A stretch of 64,000 nucleotides of DNA from Branchiostoma belcheri (GCF_001625305.1 NW_017803058.1:461108-525107), one strand, 5' to 3'; shown: positions 23,501 to 38,500, numbered from the stretch's first letter. Notes: generated by a model from the letters alone, not told the origin. Numbers and translations: made by a program.

Positions 23501-26500
23501 AGTGATGCACAGTATATCGGATCACCGAAACTCAATACCAGTATCGTATTTTGACCATGAATCAGCAAAATTTACAAGCGGCAGCGAAGTATTAAATCCC
23601 CATTTTCAGATTCGTAGCCGCCAGCCCTGTCGCTGGTGTTTAATCAATGATCGTTAACCTGCCCAGAAAAATTGATTGACTCGGAGGATTATGGCACCTG
23701 TAAGAAAATCTGTGTTGGTCGGTGGAGTACTGGTATCGATCGGATACTATGGCGTTATGTCAATGTCAGAACCGTGGGATTTTGTAGAGATTTGTGTTCA
23801 CACATATACTGAGATCTGGTATTCTGAATTTCAAGAATATGAGCACGATTCATTTTAGGGGTTATTATATGTACAGGTCTGTTGGAGAATTTGTTGCTAT
23901 AGAAAGTAAGAAAAAAAACAAAATGCAAATACTGTGAGATTTTGCGAAGATTTGTGTCCACATACTGAGATCTGGTGTTCTGAATTTTAGGAGTATGAGC
24001 ACAATTCATTGTAGGGGTTATATGTACATGTACAGGTCTGTTGGAGAATTTGTTGCTGTAGAAAGTACTTGAAAAAAAAATCGAAATGCAAATACTGTGA
24101 GATTTTGCGAATATTTGTGTTCACATACTGAGATCTGGAATTCTGAATTTTAGGAATATGGGTACGATTCATTGTAATTTGTGGGGCTATATGTGCAGGT
24201 CTGTTGGAGAATTTGTTGTCCAAGGAGGCTGAATAAAAAAACGAAATGCAAATGTAAGTTCCAATATTGTAGTGCTCTCCTACTACCGGTAACAATAAAG
24301 TTTGCAAGTTGAGACATCTCACATCTGCAATTCAGATTGTTACGTATATGAATATAATATAATATATAAAACATGGCATTTTCTGTTCTGTTCTTTGGAA
24401 GCAAATGTATTCTGTCAACATGTCTACAGTCCAGTATCGGTTGAAAGTTTCATCATCACATATGATATTGGTAGAATTTGTTTCAATTTCACTTCTCATT
24501 CCCAGTCTAGATTGGCTATTTGCCTGGCCCCATTTCCAGCAATGAATGGGCAAAATGTAATCAGTATCTTATTATTGTAAAGACAAAAAAAATTGATTCA
24601 TAATCATATTCATGCAATAGTGTTTGGACTCATTTGGCATTTTAAGGCTTTTTCTGATCCAAATTCATTGAAGTGGACATGTAGACTGTTAGGCCGACTT
24701 TAGACTGACGACGGTATACGATCGCACGACAATCGTTGTGGGCGACGGCTGACTTCAGACACATGACCAGGAAGTGTGACGGACACCCGCAGCGCAGGAG
24801 GGCACGCCGCGCGCCAATTCAAAATGGCGAGAGAACCCCTTTTTTTCGGCATGCTACAGAAGATTGTTTTTATTCTGCTTTTAACTCGTTGTTCTGTGGA
24901 TGAGACTCCTATTTTGTGCCCAGCAAAGAAGGGGTATGAGGCACATGTACCGAGCGGGGCAATACTCCAGGTTTGAACCCGGCGTTCGGTGCTGCCGTCG
25001 GCCTGGCTATATTGGCCGGGAAATGTGGATCGGCGGATCGGTTCGTACCCGAGAAGTAGCGATTGGTGGCTGGGGATTGTACTAGACACGTATGACGATA
25101 TAAAGTCTTTGGTTTGACGGCATTTAATGATACTGGCGATGTGCTTGGACATGAAATAACGCTTGCAGGCTTATTTGCATAAGGCCAATGACCTCCCACT
25201 TCCTTCGCCGGCGACAGTTCACTTTAGACGGTGGAAAATCCTCCTCGGACCCCCCGCTGAAGGATCGCACGATAGGGTCCGAGGTGGTAGTGACGACGAT
25301 TCGAGGATTACCGTCGTGCGACTATTTTGATCCTCTTTAGACGGTTGTAAAATACCGTCGCCGGCAACATCTTGACGATAAACATTCGTACGACTATGTA
25401 ACCGTCGTCAGTCTAAAGTGCCCCTTAGAACAAAAATTTGTCCAGTCTTCTAAAGATTGTGTTGATCGTAAAGAATTGTTAAGCCACCTGTAAAACAATT
25501 CTTTTACTTTTACATGCCTGATGGATTTTTTATGCCCATTTTGTATTGTACATAAAAGGTGAATTAATGGGGGTACTTTGTTGCATTTATGCACCATGGT
25601 GAAATAAATGTCTAGGGAAGGACTTACACTGATGCTTGACACACATGTATGAAGGCACAAATGTGTAAATTAGATTTCATGTGTATTTTCAACCCTTTTT
25701 AAAAGCATCCAATGCAATTTCAGGGCAGCAAAACTGGAAAAATTCTGAATAAGGCAATCTTTGACACTTCACATTAGCACATTTGAGTCAGCATTTCATA
25801 CTTTGGTTAAGAAACTGCAGAAACAAGCCCCAAGATGAGTCCTGTATTTTCTGGGTTGTACCCTAAGAATCAGCCCAGGGTCCTTCCAGTGTCCATTTTC
25901 CGTCAGAACTTTGGATATTTTTGCTCCATAAGAGTCAATATACATTGGGATAGTGTGGTTTTCACTTAGTATGTAGATAAATGACTAGAATATTGGCTCT
26001 GAAAAATCGGGTTTCCAAACCCTAAAAACTGCACTAGGTGCCTTTAATATACATGTAGTTTAGCTACAATAATCATTTTCTTTGTTTTATAAGGAAAGAA
26101 AGAAATGAGATGAAGTTTTGCATGTTTTTTTAAAAGTGGCAGCAAACTGAATGTGCAAAAAATTTTATTATTTTGTACTCTACAGATTGGTTTGTAGCAG
26201 ACCCAGAAATCCCTCTTAACTGATATCAGATCCTAGTTTGGGCCCCCGTGGGACTTCAGTGGTCCATGCATGACTGTTTTCTCATATTTCCTACATATCC
26301 ATCAGTTACAAGTCATATCCTCCATAAATTTCAGGACTCGAAATGTATTATGGGGAATAGGTGCACTGGTGCACCCAACCTAAAAAATTTGGGCATACAG
26401 AAGGGTATTTTATCTTAAACAACAAAGATTTTATTATTTTTCTGACACTTACATATCAAGAATATGTTGTATATATTTAATATCTTTACATACCCAAACC

Positions 26501-29500
26501 TATTAAAATTTTCAAGTGCACTGGTGCACCCACAGAGAAAAAAATGGTGCACAGCTCCAATTTTGGGTGCACATGCACCCAGTATTTTGAGCCCTGATAA
26601 TTGTCTTCGCTTTTCAGAATTGACAGTTCATATTGATGACATTATACCGTAATAACAAAGAGAAAAATGTGTTTACGCATGTTGCATGAAATTCAAGTGC
26701 AAGCATCAATTATTTACAATTCGATCTATGAAGTATCATAAAAAATGCACATATGGCAAGACATGCCATTGCAACAAATTGTTCCCCAAAACTACTAAAA
26801 TAGTAACACATGTTTGAATGTAAAATTGTTCATCATTTTTGTGCTTTGGTATAAAATTTGAAGTGATGGGTTGTGTCAGTGTGAAATTTAAATACTCTAG
26901 AATATTTTTATTTGAGATAAAAGCGCAAGTCAATGTTACCTGAAAGGTGAAAAGGCCATTCGTATTATGGATATTCTGACTGCCTATCTTGATTATTATT
27001 CCTTATCAGTATAGATAAGATGATTGAATTACTCATTAGATTCAACACCATGGGAGGGAAAATGCAATTACAAAACAAGCAGCATGTGGTACAAGTGAAC
27101 AAGATATTCATATGTACTGTTCCTTAGAAATTATTGCTTGAATTATAAACCAGCCTGTTGTGTTGACTTTTTGGTTCCTATTACAATGTACGACATTTGG
27201 GGCTATCATAGAATACCTATGTCATTGTTGACTCGACCGACGAACAACCAAAAAAAAGAATACATGTATCTAGGCCTGTCTTTATTTTTCGTCCTGTTGC
27301 TTCAAATTTTTCATTAAAAATGAACCAACAAGTTAAATCGGTGTGGCATTATGTCAGTTCAAAGTTTTGGGACCAAGAATTGTTGAGAAACTTTCTTGGG
27401 GCGAGAGTAAGGTGGGGCATTCGCATTCATCCAAGATCACAGATTCTATGTGATGAATACATTGTTTTTCTATCCACACACGCTCACTGCCATGGTTTTT
27501 AATCACTTTGCCACACCAGACCATGAACACAATGCCGTGTATTGAGACAGTGAATTCCACAGGTAAAAAGGTCTTTTCCCTGGCCATGTAACATTACCAA
27601 ACCAAATCTAATCCATTTTTACCACACTTGGGGTGTGGACATGTGGTCTGGATTGAACCAGTTTGGCCCAAAGCCACGGGACAGTTTCAAATGTTACAAG
27701 TTTTTCAACATGTCATGTGGGCATTAGTTTTGTAACTTCATCATAAATTGAACAAATGTCGGATTGTGTTTGAATTGATTTCTGTGATGTTTTTTTCCCT
27801 TGGAAATGCCATGTGCAAGAGTTTGTCCCAAATTATGGAGAAAGTCACTGAACATAATCACGATAAAAACTCTGGGTACCATGTCTCCAGTCTATCATTT
27901 TCAATAAATTCTTGTATTCAACACAGGTGCATCCTTATCTGCATTTGCCATTTTCCTGTCAAATTTCACTTTCAGGCATTATAATATTAAGTCTGGGGTA
28001 TGATCTAGACATCCATCTAATTAGTTAAAGTATCATGTTTCAGAAGTAAACCACATAAATCCCACTGCCCATGGTGCAGGCTTTTATACACCATACCTTC
28101 AGTCCCAGGTGATCAGCCTCAGGTGACCCGTGTCTGATTGATCAGCAGCGCCCCCTGTCCCACCTGTCCCAGCTGTTACCTAGGTACTGCAGGGTCAGAC
28201 AGGGTGTTGCTCCAGACATGGCCCTTTGCCCTGGGGATATTGTGTTTCACAGTGGCAGCATTTCCTCTGACCTCTACACCATAACAACAACAATCATTTA
28301 TCACTCCTGGCACTGTCCCCAAGGCCTAGAGTTAAAGGCCAAGTATGGAAAGTCTAACAGTCCAATGACAGGACTTGTCACCTCTGCCATCGCCAAGGAG
28401 AAAATGTTTTCAATAGCATGTTTGTTTGTTTGTTTGCTTGATTTATGTTCTCGTTCTGAGAAAAATGGACACATTTGCGTAACTTTTTGTTCTTGGTGAA
28501 GGCAGGTGGAGAAAAAAACGTCGGCAAATTATTTGTTCACTGTATTATTGATACAGTGAAAGTGGTAAGTTTATGGTACAAAACTGACTGCAAAAAACGA
28601 GAAGATAAAAGTACCACGAAAAAATTATGAATTAAAGTACTCCGGTAGTTATTTTTGAAGGTACATGTAAACCTTGGCCTAAGGAAGGAAAGAGATCAAC
28701 ATATCAATAGATCTGGATGAAAAGGCATTTTTGGAATCAATTTTGATGGATTAGAAATTAAAAGATAGGACAAGCCCTCAAACAACCTCCTCAGAGCACC
28801 ATCCTTTCAAATTGCAGATTGCATTCATTTGTGCATGTACTGTAAATGTACCTGGTAGAACTAGGCTGCCTTTTTTGAGGTTTATACTCTTTGAGTACTG
28901 TCAAGTTTATTTTTATAAGGTCTTCAAAAGGAACTTTGTCAGGAAGGACACAATAAATTGTGGTATACTGTTTGGAAAGTGTTGAAGCAAAAGTTTTGAA
29001 AGTGATAAACATTTTATTACATGTTCCATCAGTTTATTTTCAAAGGGAATCTAACCTTGTGGCCATGAGTACCATCTGCTGTGTAACATGTGTTTGACAA
29101 GGCACCTGTCATCATTCATTCTGACTGACATAGCTTTGAAATTACCCATCTGGTCAAATTTGGAAAGCATCTAGTATGTGCAATACTCAACTTAGCTGCT
29201 AGAGGGGGTTGCAGTACTGCCTCTGGGCCGACTTGTAGATAGTATGCATTGCTTACAAACTTTGACATGTAGAATTGAAGATGACTCTTGTGTCTTGTCT
29301 TGTTTTGGGGGATATTGATGCTGAATGATATGACAACTTCTTTTTCTCTCTTTTTGTGTGTTTTTTTCTTGCCATGCCCCACCGGGTAAAGCAGAAGGTA
29401 ATTTAAAGTGTAATAATCTGTTAGTTAGTATGTATCACTCTAGATATTAGGTACACAGACATATACTTGGGTACATGTAGACATTCAATGTAGATAGTGG

Positions 29501-32500
29501 TTGCATGCAAGTCAATGCTATAATCTATTGTGTGGATTGCAGTGTATTTGCATTCTGTTGAATGAAGATTAGTAAGAAATATTTAAGTAGTGACTTATAA
29601 CACATCCATGCTCATTCTTCAAGATAAGGAGATATGAATACATACATTAAATAGCATAAATAGAGTGCAAAAGAAAATAGAATCTGTGTAGGCCATGTTG
29701 ATTTTATTATATGGATGACATCCTCTGGGAACCCCAAAATTGATGCGAGCGTGCAAATAAAAAATGTTTGGCCAAAAAATAGTTGCCTTCATGAAATCTA
29801 CGTGGTCATGAAGGTTGAACAAATGACTAAACACACACACAGAGTATGGTACGGCGAAGAATAGACTCTTTATTTTCTTTTTCTCACATTATTCCTTTGG
29901 AATTGATTTTGGCATTCTACGTTTTCCAACATTTATTTCTTTGCAATTTGGGGCATACATTTGCCCATTTTGCAGCTGCTATGTACGATTTACACTATGG
30001 TTGAAAACCTTGAATTGAAGTTATATTAAGTTGAAACAGGCAAAAATTCACACAGGTGTGGATGTCACCCATATAATCAAATCAACGTGGCCTTATGTAG
30101 TGTTCTAGAAGAGCCCAGGGCATGAACATATGAATTTGACCCTCTGATACTAATTTCCATCAGACCACCAAACTATCAAGTGTTGGATAAGGTTGACATG
30201 ATCAGATAGCAGGCAGAAGTAGGGCTGCCTGTGTCCTATAGAACAGGAAAAGAAGACTGACCCAGATATTTCCTGTCCCTCCAGACACCACTTGAACTGG
30301 CTGCAGGCAGACAGACGGGTGTTGGAGCATGAGTTCCCCAGAAGGGCTGGTACACTCACCCTACAGTTCGCTGTCAGGTTTGTGTTTGTTACCTCCATGA
30401 AAAATGGAGGTATTGTTTTTGGCGTGTCTGTCTGTATGTATGTATGTCTGTGTGTCTGTCTGTCTGTCTGTGTGTGTTTCCGCAACTTTGTGGTCATCAT
30501 AACTTCAGAACGCCTTTATGGATTGTAATGATATTTGGTATGATGGTAAGTCTTGGAAAGACAAAGGTCAAGGTCAAGTATGGGCCTCCTGGTGGATGAC
30601 CTTGGTACTGCAGCAGAACTTCCGGTTTTTGTATCTTTTGTCCTGAGCAAGCTATGGTCTTGACTTTTTGGTGACAGATAGCTTATTCTGTTAGGAATAA
30701 GTGGCGTAAGTTTGGTCCCCCTAGCAGCTTGTTCTGGAACTGCAGGTTAGTTTCTGGTAAAAACTTTCAAAGCCAATAAGTCCAGATTGGAACAACGTAT
30801 TTTCATCATTTTTGATGTGTAGGTACCTGAGAGACAGTTGTACAGGATTAAATGCAAATTGTGCAAATGAGGACTTAATTTGCATAATTAATGAGGAAAT
30901 TTTATAATTACAGTGTTTCTTATAATGGTACTGCTATACATGTAATCTATTTAATGTAAACATCAACAGATATCAATTATGCAAATGATGACCTAATTTG
31001 CATAATTAATGTGAAAATTCTCTGAATCTTTATTGGTGAATGATGGGAATTTTATACCTCGTAACATGTGTAACTTACTTAAAGGTATGCATCGCTATGC
31101 ATATAATATGTTAATGCAGAGGTATTTGCATAATTAATGAGGACAAAGCAAGCCCATATTTCATGGAGGTATGAGATCTCGGAACTCTTGTTTGTTTATT
31201 TGTTTGTTTGTTTGTTAGAACCATTCTGTATTCATGAAATCTCAAATCAGTATGCAAGCCGCTTTTCATTAAGGTCATGAGGGAAGAAGTAAGGTTCAGA
31301 CAATATGAATATATGTCAACATAAAGTTTATTGTTCAAACTCAAAGTACTACTAAGGACCCAGTCACCATAGAACTGTGTATGTACCCTTCAACTGCAAC
31401 TTTAGGCTATGCTTAGGCCTAGGAAAAATATTGTTGCTAGGTTGACCGACCGACCCTAGAATAAAATAGCCAATCCTGGCCCTTTTTTTATCACCCGCTA
31501 GTAAGGCTTTGAAATATTTGATCTGAATTTCCAACCCTCTAAATTCTGAAATGTCATTTAAATGCATTTTCAGAAGAAAATGTTTCCTTCAGTAAATCAG
31601 GTGAAATATTTGTCCATGGGCAAACAGGTGGACGGGTCCTTGAGACAGTCCCAATGCATTGTTAAACTTTATTTGTTGGATTATCTTAACCAAAATCTAA
31701 AAAAAAAATTGTAAAGAAGAAAATCTCTACCTACCCGACCCTATTTACTATGTATTGTTGAGAACTGTATGTGCAAGATTTACTCATTTTTTCATTGACA
31801 CATTGGAGACATTACTTTTGCAAGCAGATTTCTCACCTGCATGAAATTGTAAAGTTCTTTTCCATTCATTTTAACATTCCTGTGTATCTAGGTGCTGTTT
31901 TCTTTGATTTGGCATTCATGTTGCAAATATGAAGCTAGGTTTTATCCCGTCTCAAGTGTACATCTTCTTTAAATAAACTATTTCTCACATGTTCACAAAA
32001 GACAAACAAATACCACATTCTGTTTCAGTAACTATACTTAGTTTTCTTCTGTTTAAACTGTTTGTATCACAATGTCTGAGGTAAGGGTGTAGGTGAATTT
32101 ACATTGATTGACCTTTGTAATTATTTGCCATTACCTTGTCTAAGTGAAGTGCTCTTTTCTGCCCCCACTTGCAGGTTTTACATAGAGAGTATAGCGTATC
32201 TACGGGACCCAGTCACCATAGAACTATTCTTCTTACAAGCAAAGTCATCCATATTCAAGGTAGGTGTAGGAATGTGTGTGAAGTGGGCAGGTGTGAGAAT
32301 GTTTGTACAGGGGAGCCCCACATGGGGGTAGTGTTACTCAGGAGTTGTGTCAGAAATAACCTGACAGGCAGTTTTTAGTTCCATTTGGGGTTTCTTGTCA
32401 TCACAGTTACACTATATTGTAGGAATTCAGAGAATCGTGTTAAAGGCATTCAGTGCAATTTCAGGGCAACAAAACAAAAAAAATATTCTAGATGAGGAAA

Positions 32501-35500
32501 TCTGTCTGATATTGACACTTACTGCCATTTCTTAGCACATTTTCATCATCATTTCATACCCGAAGCATTTGAAATAGCCCCAAATAACCCATGTGAGCAT
32601 TTCTTTATTTTTGGTACCACCCATAAATAGCTGAAGCAGCCTATGATACAAAACAAGCAACCATTTTCCATCAGTGAAATTACATTTTTGCCTCACAGAT
32701 ATCAGTATGCTATGGGATAGGGTTGATTCAACTTATTACATGTACATTAAAAAGAATGATCAGGAAATTGACTTTAAAAATCTAATTTTGCTGCCCTGAA
32801 ATTACATTGGATGCCTTTAAATTTACTAAAAGTAGTAAAATCTACAATTTTGTGAACAATGCAATTTGACCTGAATTTTTTTTTCGGATGTGAACGCAGA
32901 AAATTGTATACTGTTCCAAATTGATAGTCTATAATTGATGCTCACCCCTGAAATGAATCACTATGGCCTAATCCGGATTTTATAAAAGCCCCTGTTCAGC
33001 ATGTAAACATGTATATTGGCTGACAACTCCTGGACTATCCTACACTATTTGTTGACCATACTACTGATGCACTTGATTTTCCCTACAAGTAGACAGGTAA
33101 ATTTTCTATTTCTAAGTTAGTCTAACCTGTAGGACAGGTGTTTGTTAGTTTTGTTGGTTCAGGTGTTTCTTGTCTTGTTTCTTTCATTCACGAAATGCTT
33201 TTGAATACATGAGAGCGAATTCCATTGTTATGTCCTTGTTGTGCAAGAGGGTGTACGTAAGAAGTTTATTTGTTTTTTGTTTCAAAAAATGTATTCCTGT
33301 GAATGTTTGGGTCATGGTAGTTGGTAGCCTTTCACTTGATGTAGTTTACTCATTGTAAAGGTACAGGAAGTTGTTCAAACTTCAAGGACTAAGTAAATAG
33401 TCATTGGAATGCTGTGATTGTCAGTGTGAGAGGCATACTCGCATGTACATGTAAAAACTCAATAAGTACTGGTTAAGATTTCTATAATACATGTATATGT
33501 AGGATTTATGTATACAATGTATATGTCATTGTCTGCACCATAATATGATTGTGAGTTGTTTATAAACAGCTAGAAACCATGTAAAATCAGTCAGACATCA
33601 AAAGATGGCTTCCTTCTAGGATGGTGTAATATTTCAGAAGGAACATAATTTGTTTAAAGTAACAATTCCTCTGGAAAAATTCAGAAGAAATTGCAAACCT
33701 TTGGTCCCATAAGACTTCATGTTTACTTAAAAAACCTAGGGGGTAAATTGAGATGATTAGGCAACTTTTCAAAGTCAAATTGATAAGAACCCTTCCATGT
33801 GTAGTGACAGACATAATTGTGGTTTCCAAACACTTTATTAAAGAGTGGTTGGTCCTTGAAGGTTTGGCCAATCACGAGACTGAATCACAGTCTATTATCA
33901 TCCCATCCTGACAATAGAAGCCCAGTCATGCACAAATCCATGCCTGCGACCTCAGAATTCCACTCATATTATCCGGTCTTTACTCCTGACAGGGTCAGCT
34001 AGAGGTAGACAGCGAAACAGCCTTCGAGTTGGCAGCTTATGTGTTGCAGGTAAGAGTTGTTAACATGCTTTCTTTTGCATCATGTTGAACTTTTGGGCCT
34101 AGGGAAAAAATGTTGTGTTTCCGACCGACCGACCCTAGAAAAAACTGCCAACCCTAGCCTTTTTTTGTGTGTGTGTGGACCCCTGCAAGGGACATAAATT
34201 TTCGAGCTGATCGACCTTTTTTAGGTCCATGATCTGACACCTGGGTGATAAAACACATGTATTGTAGATCAGTTTTCAAACATTGACATTGAAAATATAA
34301 ATATCTTCATGCAAGTTTACTTGGTAGATTCTAAAACTGTATTTTCTACATTGGATCACTAGACATGGCCAAAGTCTAAAAAAAGAAAGAAAGAAAGAGA
34401 GAAAAAGATCATCCTTACCTACCGACCCTAATTTTTTCAGGACTGATTGTGAAACAGGAAACGCAACATTTTTTCCTAGGCCTTAGTGTTTGAGAACATG
34501 TTTTGACCTGTTGTGTGTTATGTAGGGTCAGCTTACTGTACCAAATCTCCACATGTTCATTTCTATAAATCCTAGTGGCCTTGCCCCAGTGTAGGGGTCA
34601 AGGCAAATCTGATTTAGTAACAAAAGTACCTGTAGCCAGGATTATTAACTTCATTTCCTGTCATTTTCTATTTGTGTTATCATACTTTTGACAGGAATTT
34701 TTAGTGAGATTGAAACTTTTCATTTTATCGTTCTGCAATGAATTCCGTGGCAACATTTGATACAGTGCTTGACATTCTAGTTTGTGAGCCACATTGTATC
34801 TGACAGGATTGGACCAGGTCCAAGCTAAACTAAACATGTGAGGTCACGGCCTGATAGGAATCACAAATGTGGGGCTAAAACCTTTTCCATAAATTCTCTG
34901 GAATGTTGGAACTGTTGCAGTGGTTTTAGACCACAGGAAGCTGACGTAAGAAGAAGGTAGTCACAGTAGTCACGGTGCCGTGACTTCGTGCGAACGGCGG
35001 CTCTTTCGTGTGTTTGATTTGGATTTAAAGTATTAGACGTTTCAACCTGGAAGGTCAGATTTGTATAGGGCCTGTAGTTAAAGAAATAACGCGATTGGTT
35101 ATAGCAATGATCAAATCATTATTAGAGTTGCCACTTTTGTAGGATAAGTAAGTAGACCTGATTTTTTGTTACTACTGATGATATACAAGCAATTGTGTTG
35201 GCTGTTGTAGCACAATGTAGATCCAGAAAGAATCTGACGAATTTTGTTTCTCATGTAGTAATGTGATTGGTTAAAGCAATGATCAAATCATTATTATAGT
35301 TGCCACTTTTGTAGGGTAAGTAAGTAGACGGGATTCTTTGTGGCTACGGATGATATTCAAGCATTGTGTTGGCTGTTGTAGCACAATGTAGATCCAGAAA
35401 GAATCTGACGAATTTTGTTTCTCATTCTATGGTCTCTCTGGAAACCGTGCAGGCAACACATGGAGACTATACAAGGTAAGTCACACACATTTGATACATC

Positions 35501-38500
35501 GAGCCGAAATTTGCATACCCCTGAATGAAAGACGAATGAATAGCAGTGGATAGATGGAGAATATCGTTATTATTTTTGATATCAGCCACATGTCTGTTAG
35601 GTAGTCACGATCGTTCCAGACATGGAAAACGGCATGTTCTGGTGTTTATTTTTTCGGACGAAGCTGACAGCATTTGAAGGGAGTGTGGTACAATACTGCA
35701 TGTAACAGCTGTGTCAATGGAAATGATGAATAACGTTAGTTCCTGGGTGTTCTTTTGTGAGGGAAATGCACGTACACGGTTTAGGGTTTATCCAACACAA
35801 CCATGGGCGAACGTGTAACTTTTCCTCACTCGGACAATGCCTGCTCTATTTACCACTAAGGCCAAGTGATACATGTTTCCTGTGAATTATCCCCACGTGT
35901 CGCTATGCTTGTCCAACTGGTATCTCCACGGGTTTAGACATGCCTTTCTCGCAGACAAAAGACCATGAATAGAACACATCCTGCACATTTGCAGGGCAGT
36001 AGTTCAGAGCTGAGGACATGCCTTCTTGTGATCCTGTTGTTCAGTGTGTTTATTCTCTCTTCTCAGTGATGAAAATGCCAGGAATGACTTGAAGAAACTT
36101 CCAGTTCTACCCACCAGTGCTCTCAAGGAGCACCCTTCTCTTTCTTACTGGTAAGTCCTGATTTCTCTTATGAATTGTACAAAAATGTACACTGTAGTGC
36201 ATGGTTTACTGCACACATTCTATAACCAATGTACTGTGGGGAGAGATTTTACATGTTTATTTTGCTGTGCTTAGAGTGACTCTATGTTGCCTTGAATGAT
36301 ATACGTTACAAACCCATAATAAGCCAATATTGTTCATGTGTGGAGAGATATGGTACTTTCAAGTTTCAAGTTCACTGAATCTGGTAGAATCAATATGTTA
36401 CACACTCACTCTCTTGTGAAAGAAACACAAAATGTGAATCAAATGTATCTACATGTAGATATAGTCGAGTATTGTCAAATTGTTCAAGTTTTCCTGTGTC
36501 TTTGTAAGTTATAGTCACAGGAAAGGCTTTGGTTGGCCTTTTTTTCATGGGGTCTAGAAATGTCTATCTCGATCACTTCAAGCATGGAAAAAAATTTCCA
36601 GAATGCTGGTCTGATTACTAGATACCGCCGCTGCCATATTATCAGTAATCACTCAACTGTATCAGACAGTAGTACCATAATGAACTGTAAATGTCAGGCA
36701 TTTTCACACAAGTTAGTACACTCTACCAACCGGAGAAAACTGCAGCGAAAGAAATAACTTCATGGCTCTTCAGATATTCCAAGAATTCCTACAATGTAAT
36801 GAAGATGGGTGGACTGACAGAGGATTCAAATTATTCTCGTAACTGTCACTCAAGTCAAATGGCTCTAAATAGCTCCAGAAATATTGTTAATAGTGTGAGT
36901 CACAGAAATTTTCTGGCAATGTCTAACATATAGGTCATATTTATCCAACAGGATATATTTAAAATCGTAATTTTTGATCATGACAATCAATGGAAAAAAA
37001 TAAAAGAGAATGAATAAAGTTATTTCAATTTCAAACCATTAGTATTCCTGTTAGGCAATTTGATTTATATCTAATACACAACGTTTACATGTACACATTT
37101 ACTAATTGGCAACAGGCATTGGATTGAACTGATAAATGACATTCCACGAAAATGAAAACAAAGAAATATGCAGATCTATTCATGCCTCATATTATTGCAT
37201 TATCTATGCAGCAGGTCCATATTGAAAAGGGGTTGTCCATATACAATATTTGATTTAAATCACTCGGGTATTTTACAAGTAGCCTTGGTTTATGAAATGT
37301 TGTTCATCTTTCATAACTTAAGTTCTGCAATAGAGCATAAAATAAGTTGTTTCTCGTGGGACTTTTTTTTCATATTTTGCCGTTTTCACAGCAGCCCCCA
37401 AATAGTTACTGGTGCGTCCCTTATAAGATGGATTTGTTTCTTTATTTGGAGTAAGGAACATGCCTGTTTCCACATGAGTAGCAGTGGGTGGTGGGATTAG
37501 GACTGGGACAGATCACTGTACTAACTCCCAGGGTCTGTCTCTAACCACTGTGTGCCAAAAAAGTCTTGTGACTCTCATGTTCTTATTTGCATGTTCGTGA
37601 ACGGTTACATGCAGCCTTTATCTACCATTTACAGTGTATACACAAAGCACATTGTAATGTCAGGCATGCATAAGACAACAAAATTATCATTGAACAATAC
37701 TCATGACTGTAGGCTGTCTCTACCCAGTGGGTGCCAAAAACGTCTTGTAACTATCGCATTCTTATTTGCATATTCGTGAACAGTTACATGTAGCCTTTAT
37801 CTACTATTTACAGTATATACACAAAGCACATCGTAATGTCAGGCATGCATAAGACAACATTCAACAAAACTTGTTCACCAGAATCCTTTTTGGCAACCCT
37901 GCCAATATATTTAACGGTCTTTCCCCACCATTTGGCTTTGGTTTTCCCAACATCCTTTGTTTCCCCATGGAATACACAGATAATTTTTCAAAGTCTGGCA
38001 GGCATTAGTCACATGGAGACCACTGCAGGTTTGGGACTGCTCCTTGTCCATTTCCCTACCTTCTTTATAAGCAGACACACTAGTTTTGCAGGACCTAACT
38101 GACTCAGAAGTATGTGTGTATAGATGACAGTCTTATTAACCATGTGATTTATATCTAATGTGGGTTAGCATGTTTGGTTAGGTTTTCGTTGCTACTCTAG
38201 GGACTGTCAAAGCTGCATGGCATTCATTGAAGTGTTGCTACTGTGAAGGCATGTATAATAGGTCACAGGTAAACATGACCTGCCCCCCTCCCAATATTTT
38301 AACCGGCATTCTCTCTCTTTTTTTTATACACATTTATGTATGGATTGTTTATAAATGTCAACCTTTTATTAGGAAAGAGAGGATCAGTATCTATGATTAC
38401 ATGTAATACAGTATCATTCAAAATGATCCTGTCATTAGAAGGGATTATGAGGGTCTGCATGGGGGGGTCCTGGCAACGGTTAACGGTAAATTCAGCAGGG

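Noticed and set aside
24700-25152. 150-codon antisense frame in the Harbinger-like element
   Set aside because: It spans the inverted terminal region and GC-rich filler; no transposase motif is visible.
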